Shown: positions 1 through 7,742, counted from the first letter of the stretch. The stretch is 10,714 bases of DNA from Bacteroidaceae bacterium (GCA_017548225.1 JAFYMV010000190.1:1-10714), one strand, 5' to 3'. Program-made: numbers and translations. The notes: generated by a model not told the origin, from the sequence alone.

Positions 1-423
1 CAGTATTCCACTCTTGCCCAGCAGCAGGAGCACTCCTATATTGGTCATATCGGCAAGGCCATTGAGCCAGCTATCGCCCCGCTCGGATTCGATTGGAAGA
101 TGGGTATCGGCCTTGTGAGCGGTGTGGGAGCCAAAGAGCTTATCGTAAGCACACTCGGCGTGCTCTATGCCAACCAGGAGGTCTCTGATACCGCAGAGAG
201 CGAAGCCCAAATAGCTGCTGCTCTCAAGACCGTCACCACCCCTGCGGCTGCCCTTGCCTACATGCTTTTCGTGCTCATCTATTTCCCCTGCTTGGCTACA
301 CTCATAGCCATTAAGAAGGAGACCAAAGGGTGGGGATGGCCCCTCTTTACTGCCCTGTACACTACCGTCTTGGCATGGGTAGTAGCCTTTGTGGCCTATA
401 GAGTAGGATTGATGTTGATGTAA
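1..423 (+). CDS. feoB: Ferrous iron transporter FeoB, C-terminal fragment
   Basis: This is the last 140 codons of FeoB, the inner-membrane Fe2+ transporter with a cytosolic GTPase domain at its N-terminus; the GTPase part lies before the window. The reading frame is open from base 1 and ends at TAA 421-423. The visible part holds the conserved stretch PLGFDWKMGIGLVSGVGAKE followed by LIVSTLGVLY, typical of the FeoB Gate region, then two clear hydrophobic membrane segments (around ALAYMLFVLIYFPCLATLIA and LYTTVLAWVVAFVAYRVGLM) close to the C-terminus. An internal ATG at 100 is not a real start, because homology continues upstream of it. A Cys-rich small gene follows 79 bp downstream on the same strand, the usual Feo arrangement in Bacteroidota. 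The family call is firm from the motifs; the substrate, Fe2+, is inferred from the family. Confidence 0.93.
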   Translation, partial: QYSTLAQQQEHSYIGHIGKAIEPAIAPLGFDWKMGIGLVSGVGAKELIVSTLGVLYANQEVSDTAESEAQIAAALKTVTTPAAALAYMLFVLIYFPCLATLIAIKKETKGWGWPLFTALYTTVLAWVVAFVAYRVGLMLM

Positions 424-502
424 CAGGTAAAAGAAACGATACCCCGCCCCTCACAATCAGTTATCAGGTTGATAGGATTGGGAAGTTACAGAGAATAAAC
501 AC

Positions 503-721
503 ATGAAAATGATGACTTTTGCCAACGCCCCCTTGCAACACCTTGTTGTAGTACTCATTTTTGCTATCTGCCTCTATTGGGTAGTGCGCCGTGTCATGCG
601 TATCATATCGCGTGCCAAGCACAACACTCCTCATTGCAACACCTGCACCGAGACCTCATGTCCCCTGCGCGAAGCCACCAAAAAGAAATGTACTTGTGAA
701 TCTTGTTCTGAAGTTCGATAA
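503..721 (+). CDS. FeoB-associated Cys-rich membrane protein
   Basis: A 72-residue protein with one hydrophobic membrane span at about residues 12-28 (LQHLVVVLIFAICLYWVV), a basic stretch after it (RRVMRIISRAKH) and a C-terminal tail with six cysteines (C45, C48, C53, C63, C65, C68), plus C23 inside the span. The layout matches the FeoB-associated Cys-rich membrane protein family found directly after feoB in many anaerobes. The positive-inside rule puts the Cys tail in the cytosol, where it could bind metal or an Fe-S cluster and act as FeoC does in enterobacteria; that role is inference. The start at 503 is the first of three nearby ATGs (503, 509, 512), and any of them would leave the span intact. 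It is probably co-transcribed with feoB, since I see no terminator or promoter in the 79 bp between them. Confidence 0.8.
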   Translation: MKMMTFANAPLQHLVVVLIFAICLYWVVRRVMRIISRAKHNTPHCNTCTETSCPLREATKKKCTCESCSEVR

Positions 722-978
722 AACAGTTTGGTATCTCATCTCTTTTCTTTTTACTTACTTATTGTCAAAACTTTTGCTTTAATTTGTGCGTTTTTCGGAC
801 AAATTGTCATTGCTCGATAGAGTGTGTGGCTTTGGAGTAGCTTTTGTAGGTGGTCAGTTGAAGCGATAGACGATAAATATTGTGCGATTTGCGGGTTATA
901 TCGCATTGGCATATTCGTTTTTCGTCATCGTATTCACTAAAAAATGTCTAACTCTAATCTTAAAAAACAAAACAAACC
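722..978. other. Intergenic region upstream of clpB with two small inverted repeats
   Basis: The 257 bp before clpB hold no credible ORF and no convincing hairpin terminator for the Feo genes. I find no exact TAnnTTTG primary promoter box. The nearest are TAGCTTTTG at 838-846 (one base too long) and TTAATTTG at 779-786 (one mismatch), and neither has a properly spaced TTTG upstream. Two small symmetrical elements are visible: a perfect 11-bp palindrome GACAA-A-TTGTC at 798-808, and TGCGAT (883-888) with ATCGCA (900-905) around an 11-bp spacer. There is no CIRCE element. Either symmetrical site could be an operator or chance; the absence of a standard promoter leaves room for an alternative or heat-shock sigma factor. 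Confidence 0.35.
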
Positions 979-3141
979 ATGAACGGAAATTTTGCAAACA
1001 ATCAGAATGAGAAGAATGGCTTTCTCAATCGATTCGCCATTAATCTCAATGAAGCAGCCAAGAATGGCAAACTTGACCCGGTGATAGGACGCGATGAGGA
1101 GATACGACGCATATTGCAGATATTGAGCCGTCGCACCAAGAACAACCCTATACTTATCGGTGAGCCCGGTACGGGTAAAACGGCTATCGTAGAGGGATTG
1201 GCCCACCGCATCTTGCGTGGCGATGTGCCTGAAAACTTGAAACACAAGCAAGTGTACTCACTCGATATGGGTGCATTGGTGGCGGGTGCCAAGTATAAAG
1301 GTGAGTTTGAAGAACGACTTAAAGGAGTGGTGAACGATGTTGTTCAGTCGGCCGGAGAGTGCATACTCTTTATCGATGAGATACACACGCTTGTAGGGGC
1401 GGGTGCTGATGGCTCGGGTGCTATGGACGCAGCCAATATTCTAAAACCAGCATTGGCGCGTGGCGAATTGCGTTCGATAGGCGCTACCACATTGGATGAA
1501 TATCAGAAATACTTTGAGAAGGATAAGGCATTGGAACGCCGATTCCAAACGGTCATCGTAGATGAACCTGATGAGGCAAGCAGTATATCTATCCTGCGTG
1601 GTATCAAGGAGCGTTATGAAAGTCATCACAAGGTGCGCATCAAGGATGAAGCTATTGTAGCCGCTGTAGAGCTATCGAGCCGATACATTACCGAGCGTTT
1701 CCTCCCGGACAAAGCCATCGACCTCATGGATGAGGCAGCTGCCAAGCTACGCATGGAGCGCGACTCGGTACCCGAAGAACTTGATGAGATTACCCGTCAT
1801 CTGAAGCAACTAGAGATTGAGCGCGAGGCTATCAAGCGCGAGAAGGATGAAGCCAAACTGGCTCAACTGACCGAAGAAATAGACTCTTTGCGTAGTCAAG
1901 AGCGCGAGCTGTCGGAAAAGTGGCAGGCCGAGAAGCGACTCATCGATGAGATACAGCAGAAGAAGCAATTGGTAGAGCAACTTAAGGTGGAAGCTGACCG
2001 TGCCGAACGCGAGGGCAACTATGGACGCGTGGCGGAGATTCGTTATGGCCGTCTCAAGGAGGTAGAGGCACAAATCGCTACTACCGAGCAACAATTACAT
2101 AGTAAACAGGGTAGTGGAGCACTCATCAAGGAGGAGGTAACGGCTGATGATATTGCCGATGTCGTGAGTCGTTGGACGGGAATTCCCGTGAGCAAGATGC
2201 TCGAGAGTGAGCGACACAAGTTGTTACACCTGGAGGAGGAGTTACACCGTCGTGTCATCGGTCAGGACGAGGCTATCGCCGCCGTAGCTAATGCCGTGCG
2301 CCGTAGCCGTGCCGGCATGCAGGATCCCAAGCGTCCGATAGGCTCGTTTATCTTCCTCGGCACTACAGGTGTGGGTAAGACGGAGTTGGCGCGCGCATTG
2401 GCCGACTATCTCTTCAATGATGAGCGACTGATGACACGCATTGATATGAGTGAGTATCAAGAGAAGTTTTCGGTGACCAGACTCATCGGTGCGCCTCCGG
2501 GATATATCGGTTACGATGAGGGTGGACAACTCACTGAAGCTGTACGCCGCAAGCCCTATTCAGTGGTACTTTTTGATGAGATTGAGAAGGCTCACCCCGA
2601 TGTGTTCAATATCCTGCTACAGGTACTCGACGATGGTCGCCTTACGGATAACAAGGGACGCACGGTGAACTTCAAAAACACGATCATTATCATGACATCA
2701 AACTTGGGAAGTGCACTTATTCGTGAACGACTAGAAGGTGCTCACGGCTCAGTGTCCAACACTCAATTAGAGAAATTGCGTGGCGAGCTTATGGAGATGC
2801 TCAAGCAAACCATCAAGCCTGAGTTTCTCAATCGCATTGACGAGACCATCATGTTCCTTCCCTTAAATCGTGAGGAGATAGCTCAGGTCGTGCGCCTGCA
2901 AATCAATGGGGTGTGCCGTATGTTGGCCGCCAATGATATACGCTTGCGCCTCACAGAGAAAGCGGTGGACTATATTGCTGACGCAGGTTATGATCCCGAG
3001 TTTGGTGCACGCCCCGTGAAGCGAGCCATACAAAACTTGTTGCTCAATGTGTTGTCGACCAAGATACTCGGCATGGAGATTGACCGCACACGAGAAATCG
3101 TTGTCGATGCCAATGCCGAAGGACTGACATTTACGAATTGA
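979..3141 (+). CDS. clpB: ClpB-type disaggregase lacking the N-terminal domain
   Basis: A 720-residue Hsp100 ATPase that, by family knowledge, works with DnaK/DnaJ/GrpE to pull proteins out of aggregates in the cytosol. NBD1 has Walker A GEPGTGKT (61-68), pore loop KYKG (105-108), Walker B ILFIDE (129-134) and arginine finger ERRF (186-189). A charged coiled-coil M domain spans about 260-385 and marks ClpB rather than ClpC or ClpA. NBD2 has Walker A GTTGVGKT (461-468; usually GPTGVGKT), pore loop GYIG (508-511), Walker B VVLFDE (529-534) and arginine finger in FLNRIDE (616-622). No ClpP-docking GF loop is seen after TSNLG. Full-length ClpB is about 860 residues; here the protein starts just before NBD1 and the ~140-residue substrate-binding N-domain is absent. 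An in-frame TAA at 961-963 rules out an upstream extension, and the gap to the previous gene is too short to encode the domain. No frameshift is apparent. A strong terminator follows. Confidence 0.93.
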   Translation: MNGNFANNQNEKNGFLNRFAINLNEAAKNGKLDPVIGRDEEIRRILQILSRRTKNNPILIGEPGTGKTAIVEGLAHRILRGDVPENLKHKQVYSLDMGALVAGAKYKGEFEERLKGVVNDVVQSAGECILFIDEIHTLVGAGADGSGAMDAANILKPALARGELRSIGATTLDEYQKYFEKDKALERRFQTVIVDEPDEASSISILRGIKERYESHHKVRIKDEAIVAAVELSSRYITERFLPDKAIDLMDEAAAKLRMERDSVPEELDEITRHLKQLEIEREAIKREKDEAKLAQLTEEIDSLRSQERELSEKWQAEKRLIDEIQQKKQLVEQLKVEADRAEREGNYGRVAEIRYGRLKEVEAQIATTEQQLHSKQGSGALIKEEVTADDIADVVSRWTGIPVSKMLESERHKLLHLEEELHRRVIGQDEAIAAVANAVRRSRAGMQDPKRPIGSFIFLGTTGVGKTELARALADYLFNDERLMTRIDMSEYQEKFSVTRLIGAPPGYIGYDEGGQLTEAVRRKPYSVVLFDEIEKAHPDVFNILLQVLDDGRLTDNKGRTVNFKNTIIIMTSNLGSALIRERLEGAHGSVSNTQLEKLRGELMEMLKQTIKPEFLNRIDETIMFLPLNREEIAQVVRLQINGVCRMLAANDIRLRLTEKAVDYIADAGYDPEFGARPVKRAIQNLLLNVLSTKILGMEIDRTREIVVDANAEGLTFTN

Positions 3142-3155
3142 TATCTATATGGCAT

Positions 3156-3198
3156 AAGAACATAGGGCACTCTACAGGGAGTGTGTCTATGTTCTTTT
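3156..3198 (+). terminator. Rho-independent terminator of clpB
   Basis: The arms AAGAACATAG (3156-3165) and CTATGTTCTT (3187-3196) pair perfectly over 10 bp. An inner stem CACTC (3168-3172) with GAGTG (3179-3183) closes a 6-base loop, and the hairpin runs into TTTT (3195-3198). It starts 15 bases after the clpB stop codon, so clpB appears to be a single transcription unit separate from the cyclophilin gene downstream. The flanking A residues on the other side are too few for strong action on the minus strand. Confidence 0.85.
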
Positions 3199-3275
3199 CT
3201 CTTGCGTTCATCTCATTTATTTGAATTAGCTTCAGCGAGTAACTTGGCACTCGTGGTGAAATATTAAGGCAGAGC

Positions 3276-3306
3276 TTTATATTTCGCTCGTTTATTCTTA
3301 ACTTTG
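3276..3306 (+). promoter_or_regulatory. Bacteroidota-type promoter of the cyclophilin gene
   Basis: An exact -7 box TAACTTTG (TAnnTTTG) lies at 3299-3306, with TTTA (3276-3279; consensus TTTG) 19 bases upstream as the -33 element. Transcription would begin near 3311-3315, giving a leader of only about 10 bases before the ATG at 3324. A three-codon frame ATG AAG ATA TGA (3316-3327) overlaps that start codon. The promoter lies well past the clpB terminator, so the cyclophilin is predicted to be transcribed independently of clpB. Confidence 0.65.
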
Positions 3307-3323
3307 CAAAAAATAATGAAGAT

Positions 3324-4178
3324 ATGATATTGCCTTTTACTCGATGGTGCGTCGTGGCTACTATGTTAGTTGCATCGCTTTTTACAAAATGTACATCAAC
3401 AAATCAATCAAATACAGATAATATGGAATCAACGACACCTCAGGTACGCATCAGTACCAACTATGGCGACATCGTAGTGCGCCTCTATGACGAGACTCCC
3501 GAGCACCGCGACAACTTTCTCAAGTTGGCACGCGAGGGTTATTATGATGGAACACTCTTTCATCGTGTAATCAAGGACTTTATGATTCAGGGTGGAGACC
3601 CCGACTCAAAGGGAGCCCCCGCAGGTAAGCATCTTGGTGCTGGTGGCCCCGAGTATACGCTTCCTGCAGAGTTTGTATATCCGCAGTACTATCACAAGCG
3701 TGGTGTGCTCAGCGCCGCTCGTCAGGGCGACCAGGTAAACCCCGAACGCCGCTCGTCAGGCTCACAATTCTATATCGTGTGGGGTAAGAAGTATAGCGAA
3801 GCAGAACTGAAGCAGATGGCATCGCAACTCGATGGCCAGCGCGGTCAGCAGATTTTCAATGGTCTTGCGGCACAACATCGTGATAGCATACAGGCAATGT
3901 ATCAGCGTGGCGACCAGAAGGGACTCATGGCATTGCAACAACAATTGGCCGCAGAGACAGATAAGATACTTAAGTCTACTCCCGGATTCACCTTTACTCC
4001 CGAGCAGACCAAAGATTATACTACTATCGGTGGTACTCCCTTCCTCGATAACCAGTACACTGTATTTGGCGAGGTGGTAGAGGGTCTCGATGTGGTGGAG
4101 AAGATTCAGAAAGTTGCCACAGGTAGTGCCGATCGTCCTAAGGAAGATGTGGTGATGACAGTAACGGTAATGGAATAA
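3324..4178 (+). CDS. Cyclophilin-type peptidyl-prolyl isomerase, probably exported
   Basis: A 284-residue cyclophilin that catalyses cis/trans isomerisation of Xaa-Pro bonds. The core shows the active-site stretch FHRVIKDFMIQGGD (79-92), with R81 as the catalytic arginine and Q89, the GSQFYI strand (146-151), and the closing LDNQYTVFGEVVEGLDVV (241-258). Between GSQFYIVWGKKY and GGTPFLDNQY sits an insertion of roughly 75 residues rich in Gln, Ala and Lys (about 157-232). To my knowledge similar insertions occur in Bacteroides homologues, so it is probably lineage-typical. The N-terminus is a hydrophobic export signal (about 9-21) ending at C23. The preceding FTK is a poor lipobox, so lipoprotein anchoring is uncertain and cleavage by signal peptidase I is possible. 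It lies between clpB and clpC, with its own promoter and a terminator shared with the opposing genes. Confidence 0.9.
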   Translation: MILPFTRWCVVATMLVASLFTKCTSTNQSNTDNMESTTPQVRISTNYGDIVVRLYDETPEHRDNFLKLAREGYYDGTLFHRVIKDFMIQGGDPDSKGAPAGKHLGAGGPEYTLPAEFVYPQYYHKRGVLSAARQGDQVNPERRSSGSQFYIVWGKKYSEAELKQMASQLDGQRGQQIFNGLAAQHRDSIQAMYQRGDQKGLMALQQQLAAETDKILKSTPGFTFTPEQTKDYTTIGGTPFLDNQYTVFGEVVEGLDVVEKIQKVATGSADRPKEDVVMTVTVME

Positions 4179-4200
4179 CTCCTGTCGATAAAATGATAAT

Positions 4201-4229
4201 AAAAAAGAGTACCTAAGGTGCTCTTTTTT
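4201..4229. terminator. Bidirectional terminator between convergent genes
   Basis: The hairpin pairs AAAAAAGAGTACC (4201-4213) with GGTGCTCTTTTTT (4217-4229), with a 3-base loop and one T-G wobble. It has a T run on the + strand and an A run on the left side (T run on the minus strand), so it can end both the cyclophilin transcript, whose stop is at 4178, and the minus-strand clpC-acetyltransferase transcript, whose stop codon touches it at 4230-4232. The compact convergent design fits a single shared element. Confidence 0.88.
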
Positions 4230-4766
4230 TTATTCTTGTACTCCATAAACCTCTCGGTGTAGGGTCATGGTTATGTGGGGAAGGGAGATAATCTCGGTGT
4301 TTATGGTGCCCATGAGTCGGAGTGGTACGGGGTTTCTCTCGGGAGTATAGGCGGGTTGTATGTAAGGATATTCGTGTAGAGTAAGGCCACTGCGTTGGTA
4401 GAATTGTATACGACGATGGGTGATATCGTCGGTAGGAGGCTCGGCTTCAAGGATAATGGGTTTCCGTTGCGTCGCGATGTAGGTTTGCAATGCTTTACTA
4501 CCATAGCCCTGTGAGCGTAGTGCAGGAACGATAGCAAAGTGTTCGATGTAGATGAATTCATCAAAATGCCATGTGGTGAGCATGCCGACAAAGGTATCTG
4601 AATCATCGGTAATGGCATAGGCGATGAAGCGCAGGTCGTGCTCGATGAGACGGGTTATATCTTCTATAGGGCGTTGCTCATCGATGGGAAATGAGGTGTG
4701 ATAAACGAGCGCAAGCGAGTCCCAATAAGGGCTCGCTTGACTCTCTATTTTGTTTAGTTGTAGCAT
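4230..4766 (-). CDS. GNAT family N-acetyltransferase
   Basis: A 178-residue protein of the GCN5-related acetyltransferase fold, which transfers an acetyl group from acetyl-CoA to an amine. Motif A is clear: the beta strand IYIEHFAIVPALR (72-84) runs into the acetyl-CoA pyrophosphate loop RSQGYG (84-89) and the helix SKALQTYI. A motif B-like RRIQFYQRSGL (118-128) follows, then a proline- and tyrosine-rich tail (HEYPYIQPAY, 131-140). The substrate cannot be told from the sequence; a small molecule is as likely as a protein. It starts 35 bp after the clpC stop codon with no terminator or promoter between, so it is probably the second gene of a clpC operon. Its stop codon abuts the shared terminator. 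A functional link to ClpC proteolysis is only suggested by this arrangement. Confidence 0.87.
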   Translation of the reverse strand: MLQLNKIESQASPYWDSLALVYHTSFPIDEQRPIEDITRLIEHDLRFIAYAITDDSDTFVGMLTTWHFDEFIYIEHFAIVPALRSQGYGSKALQTYIATQRKPIILEAEPPTDDITHRRIQFYQRSGLTLHEYPYIQPAYTPERNPVPLRLMGTINTEIISLPHITMTLHREVYGVQE

Positions 4767-4801
4767 GCGATTTGTTTGGGGTGTAGTGTCGTTTCTAACT
4801 C

Positions 4802-7327
4802 CTAATTCATAAGTCTCTCATACTTCAACTTGTCGGTATCCTTGTCGTATGTAACGCTGATGCTTTGCTCGCCTTCTACGGCATCTTCAATGAGCATTTC
4901 AGATAGCTCGTCCTCGAGGTAGGTCTGCACGGCGCGCTTCAAGGGACGGGCTCCATATTGTGGGTCATATCCCTTGCGACTGATGTAGCTGCGTGCCTCC
5001 TCGTCGACATTTATCTGGATGTCAAGAGCACCGAGACGGGCGATAAGCTTGTCGACCTCAAGGTCGGTGATGTTGCGCAGTGCAGTGCCGTCGAGCGTGT
5101 CAAAGGTAACGATCTCGTCGATACGGTTGAGGAACTCGGGTGAGAAGGTTTTGTTGAGCGCCTTCTGGATGACACTGCGTGAGTGCTCCTTGTCGTCAAA
5201 CTCCATGCGGGTAGAGAAACCTACGCCACGACCGAAGTCCTTGAGCTGGCGCGATCCTACATTAGAGGTCATGATGATGACGGTATTGCGGAAGTCGATG
5301 AGACGACCATTTCCATCGGTCAAGCGACCTTCGTCGGTAACTTGCAACAGGAGGTTGAATACATCAGCATGGGCTTTTTCTATCTCGTCGAGTAGGATGA
5401 TAGAGTAGGGGCGACGGCGCACACGCTCCGTGAGTTGTCCACCCTCTTCATAGCCCACATAGCCCGGAGGTGCTCCCACGAGACGCGATACGGTATGCTT
5501 CTCCATGAATTCACTCATGTCTACGCGGATGAGCGCATCGGTAGAGCCAAACATGTGGCGGGCAAGCTCTTTGGCAAGGAGAGTTTTACCTACACCTGTA
5601 GGACCAAGGAACATGAAGGTGCCGATGGGACGGTTGGGATCTTTCAAGCCAAGTCGGTTGCGCTGGATAGCCTTCACTAATTTGTTGATGGCATTCTCCT
5701 GTGCGATGACACTATGGTTGAGTGCTTCGCGCATCCCTTTGAGGCGTATGCCTTCAGATTGTGCCATACGCTGTACGGGGATGCCGGTGATTACCGATAC
5801 GGTCTCGGCGATCTTCTCGGCATCAACGGTCTGGCGGTGATCCTTCAAGCTTGCTTCCCAATTGCGCTTCATCTCGGTGAGTTCGTTCTCGAGACGACGC
5901 TCCTGGTCGCGATAGTCGGCGGCCAGCTCATAGTCTTGATTCTTTACAGCGAGATTCTTCTGGTTGTGCGCATCAGCAATGCGTGCCTCTTGTTGTTCAA
6001 TCTCTTCGGGTACCTGTATATTGGTAAGGTGTACGCGTGAACCGGTTTCGTCGAGTACATCGATAGCCTTGTCAGGGAAGCAACGGTCGGTGATGTAGCG
6101 TGCCGAAAGTTGTACGCAAGCCTTGATAGCCTCGTCGGTATAGTGCACATTGTGATGATCCTCATAGCGGTCCTTGATGTTACGCAAGATATGTAGTGTC
6201 TCCTCCATATCGGGAGCCTCCACGACAACCTTCTGGAATCGGCGTTCCAGTGCTCCATCCTTTTCGATAGTCTTGCGGTATTCATCGAGAGTGGTAGCAC
6301 CGATGCATTGTATCTCGCCACGAGCAAGTGCGGGCTTCAGCATGTTGGCGGCATCCATAGAACCGGCTGCCGATCCTGCTCCTACGATGGTGTGCAACTC
6401 ATCGATAAAGAGTATGATGTTGGGGTTCTTCTGCAACTCATTGAGGATAGAGCGGAGTCGTTCCTCAAATTGTCCGCGATACTTGGTGCCGGCAACTACC
6501 GACGCCATATCGAGCATTACCACGCGCTTGTCAAAGAGGATGCGCGACACCTTCTTCTGTACGATGCGTAGTGCTAATCCCTCTACGATAGCAGATTTTC
6601 CTACACCGGGCTCGCCAATGAGTACGGGGTTGTTCTTTTTGCGTCGGCTCAATATTTGTGCCAGGCGCTCGATCTCCTTGTCGCGTCCGATGACGGGGTC
6701 CATCTTGCCTTCGGCTGCGGCGCGTGTCATGTCCACACTGAAATTATCGATGACGGGTGTGTCGCTAGATGATTTCTGTTGTTGAGGCTTTGATGATACG
6801 GTTTGACCTGCTTTGTTGGGGCGCTCTGAAGGGAATTCGTCATCCTCCTCATCATCTTCGAAGAAGTCGCCGCCCATGCTTGGAGTGCTATGGTCCGACT
6901 TGATAGAGAGGAGGTCAAACACTTTGTCATAGTTGATTTCATTCCGTGTCAAAATGGCAGCAGCCATATTGTGTCCATCCTTGAGTATCGCGAGTAGCAA
7001 GTGTTCAGCTTCGGCAATAGATTTCTTGAGTACGCGTGCTTCGAGCAAGCATAGTCGCATTACCTTATTGGCTGTAGCATTGAGGTCGAGCGAGCGTGCC
7101 ACATCGTTGAAGGTGTTAACTCGTTCGATATCGTTCTCGATTTCGGCCTTGATGTTCTGCAGGTCTGCATGTAACTTGCTCAATAGTGTTGTGGCGGTGT
7201 TGTTGCCATCGCGGAGCAGTGCCAGCAGCAAATGTTCTGGTCCGATGCTATCGCAACGCAAGCGTCCAGCCTCCTCACGACTGTACTCGAGTATATCAGA
7301 TAGTTTTTGTGAATATTGTCTGTTCAT
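4802..7327 (-). CDS. clpC: ClpC, Hsp100 unfoldase of the ClpCP protease
   Basis: An 841-residue AAA+ unfoldase that hands substrates to ClpP in the cytosol. In order: a two-repeat Clp N-domain (about 1-142; [11 protein letters not shown] at 28-38 and [10 protein letters not shown] at 106-115), a highly acidic linker (about 144-193, with DDEEDDE), NBD1 with Walker A GEPGVGKS (238-245), pore loop KYRG (282-285) and Walker B ILFIDE (305-310), a UVR-type motif (about 451-486, with [18 protein letters not shown]), then NBD2 with Walker A GPTGVGKT (575-582), pore loop GYVG (622-625) and Walker B IILLDE (643-648). The ClpP-docking VGF tripeptide is at 702-704, so a partner ClpP is expected elsewhere in the genome. 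The UVR motif in place of a long coiled coil separates it from ClpB. The length is normal for ClpC. No adaptor gene such as mcsB or mecA lies nearby, and a GNAT gene follows in the same direction. Confidence 0.95.
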   Translation of the reverse strand: MNRQYSQKLSDILEYSREEAGRLRCDSIGPEHLLLALLRDGNNTATTLLSKLHADLQNIKAEIENDIERVNTFNDVARSLDLNATANKVMRLCLLEARVLKKSIAEAEHLLLAILKDGHNMAAAILTRNEINYDKVFDLLSIKSDHSTPSMGGDFFEDDEEDDEFPSERPNKAGQTVSSKPQQQKSSSDTPVIDNFSVDMTRAAAEGKMDPVIGRDKEIERLAQILSRRKKNNPVLIGEPGVGKSAIVEGLALRIVQKKVSRILFDKRVVMLDMASVVAGTKYRGQFEERLRSILNELQKNPNIILFIDELHTIVGAGSAAGSMDAANMLKPALARGEIQCIGATTLDEYRKTIEKDGALERRFQKVVVEAPDMEETLHILRNIKDRYEDHHNVHYTDEAIKACVQLSARYITDRCFPDKAIDVLDETGSRVHLTNIQVPEEIEQQEARIADAHNQKNLAVKNQDYELAADYRDQERRLENELTEMKRNWEASLKDHRQTVDAEKIAETVSVITGIPVQRMAQSEGIRLKGMREALNHSVIAQENAINKLVKAIQRNRLGLKDPNRPIGTFMFLGPTGVGKTLLAKELARHMFGSTDALIRVDMSEFMEKHTVSRLVGAPPGYVGYEEGGQLTERVRRRPYSIILLDEIEKAHADVFNLLLQVTDEGRLTDGNGRLIDFRNTVIIMTSNVGSRQLKDFGRGVGFSTRMEFDDKEHSRSVIQKALNKTFSPEFLNRIDEIVTFDTLDGTALRNITDLEVDKLIARLGALDIQINVDEEARSYISRKGYDPQYGARPLKRAVQTYLEDELSEMLIEDAVEGEQSISVTYDKDTDKLKYERLMN

Positions 7328-7362
7328 ATTCTTTGTTTTCTTCCTGTTCTTATTCGATAATG

Positions 7363-7370
7363 CAAAGATA
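7363..7370 (-). promoter_or_regulatory. -7 promoter box of clpC
   Basis: On the minus strand this reads TATCTTTG, an exact TAnnTTTG box, placed 36 bases before the clpC ATG, which predicts a leader of about 30 bases. No TTTG is found at the expected -33 position (about 7390-7394), so the promoter may be weak or activator-dependent. The rest of the stretch 7371-7490, between clpC and the tRNA terminator, is AT-rich with no ORF or RNA gene that I can recognise. Confidence 0.55.
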
Positions 7371-7492
7371 ACGCATTAAAATCGGTTCTTCTATACCTAT
7401 TACAATATATTACCGACAAATAACATGCCATAACTTTTAAGCATGACATATTAACAAATGTTTTTGTTCACGGAAGCGGGTGTGATATGCAT

Positions 7493-7527
7493 AAAAAAAG
7501 AAAAGTCATCAAGAATTTGATGACTTT
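7493..7527 (-). terminator. Rho-independent terminator after tRNA-Cys
   Basis: Read on the minus strand, AAAGTCATCAA (7527-7517) pairs perfectly over 11 bp with TTGATGACTTT (7512-7502) around the 4-base loop ATTC. The stem leads through TTC into a run of seven T residues (minus-strand copy of the A run 7493-7499). It begins 7 bases past the mature 3' end of the tRNA and separates the tRNA from the clpC promoter downstream. Confidence 0.88.
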
Positions 7528-7533
7528 CTTTTG

Positions 7534-7604
7534 AGGTACCTGGCGGATTCGAACCGCCGTACACGGTTTTGCAGACCGTTGCCTAGCCACTCGGCCAAGG
7601 TACC
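7534..7604 (-). tRNA. tRNA-Cys (GCA)
   Basis: A 71-base cloverleaf on the minus strand. Acceptor GGTACCT pairs with AGGTACC over 7 bp. The D stem is GCC/GGC. The anticodon stem ACGGT/ACCGT holds the loop CTGCAAA with anticodon GCA, decoding UGC and UGU. The variable loop is GTAC, and the T stem GGCGG/CCGCC carries the loop TTCGAAT. The discriminator base is T (U73), the known identity element of tRNA-Cys. CCA is not encoded, so it must be added after transcription. The gene stands alone with its own promoter and terminator. Confidence 0.97.
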
Positions 7605-7621
7605 CTTGTGGTTTGCGAGTG

Positions 7622-7653
7622 CAAAGGTAGTATATGTTTTTTGAATCACCAAA
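7622..7653 (-). promoter_or_regulatory. Full consensus promoter of tRNA-Cys
   Basis: On the minus strand TTTG (7653-7650) is followed by exactly 20 bases and then TACCTTTG (7629-7622), a perfect match to the Bacteroidota primary sigma consensus TTTG-N19/21-TAnnTTTG. The predicted start lies about 10-13 bases before the mature tRNA 5' end at 7604, so the precursor would have a very short 5' leader for RNase P. Confidence 0.85.
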
Positions 7654-7694
7654 TATATTGTGATATTTTTTCTTCTTTTATGTGTGTATTGGTG

Positions 7695-7736
7695 GAAAAA
7701 TAGGAGCGGATGTGCGTTTTAGCTCCATCCGCCCCT
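7695..7736 (-). terminator. Rho-independent terminator of rng
   Basis: Read on the minus strand, AGGGGCGGATG (7736-7726) pairs with CATCCGCTCCT (7712-7702) over 11 positions, with a 13-base loop, and is followed by ATTTTTCC. One pair is G-U on the minus strand but A-C on the plus strand, which indicates use in the minus direction. It starts 6 bases past the rng stop codon and insulates the RNase gene from the tRNA-Cys promoter. Confidence 0.82.
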
Positions 7737-7742
7737 GTTTTA

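Noticed and set aside
591..782. A 63-codon frame overlapping the Cys-rich Feo gene.
   Set aside because: It is out of frame with the gene having the clear membrane span and Cys motifs, and it has no family resemblance.
722..978. A possible encoded N-domain for ClpB hidden upstream by a frameshift.
   Set aside because: The gap is 257 bp, well short of the ~420 bp needed, it is AT-rich with stops in all forward frames, and no Clp_N-like pattern is visible.
937..1292. Minus-strand ORFs across the 5' end of clpB.
   Set aside because: They are antisense shadows of a strongly conserved coding frame, with no recognisable motif.
3236..3253. A small inverted repeat CGAGT/ACTCG upstream of the cyclophilin promoter.
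   Set aside because: Five-bp arms with an 8-base loop are expected by chance in this much sequence, and no other signal supports it.
5019..6785. Several long plus-strand frames (up to 203 codons) inside clpC.
   Set aside because: They lie opposite the conserved clpC frame; their Ser/Arg-rich composition is what reverse-complement translation of coding DNA gives.
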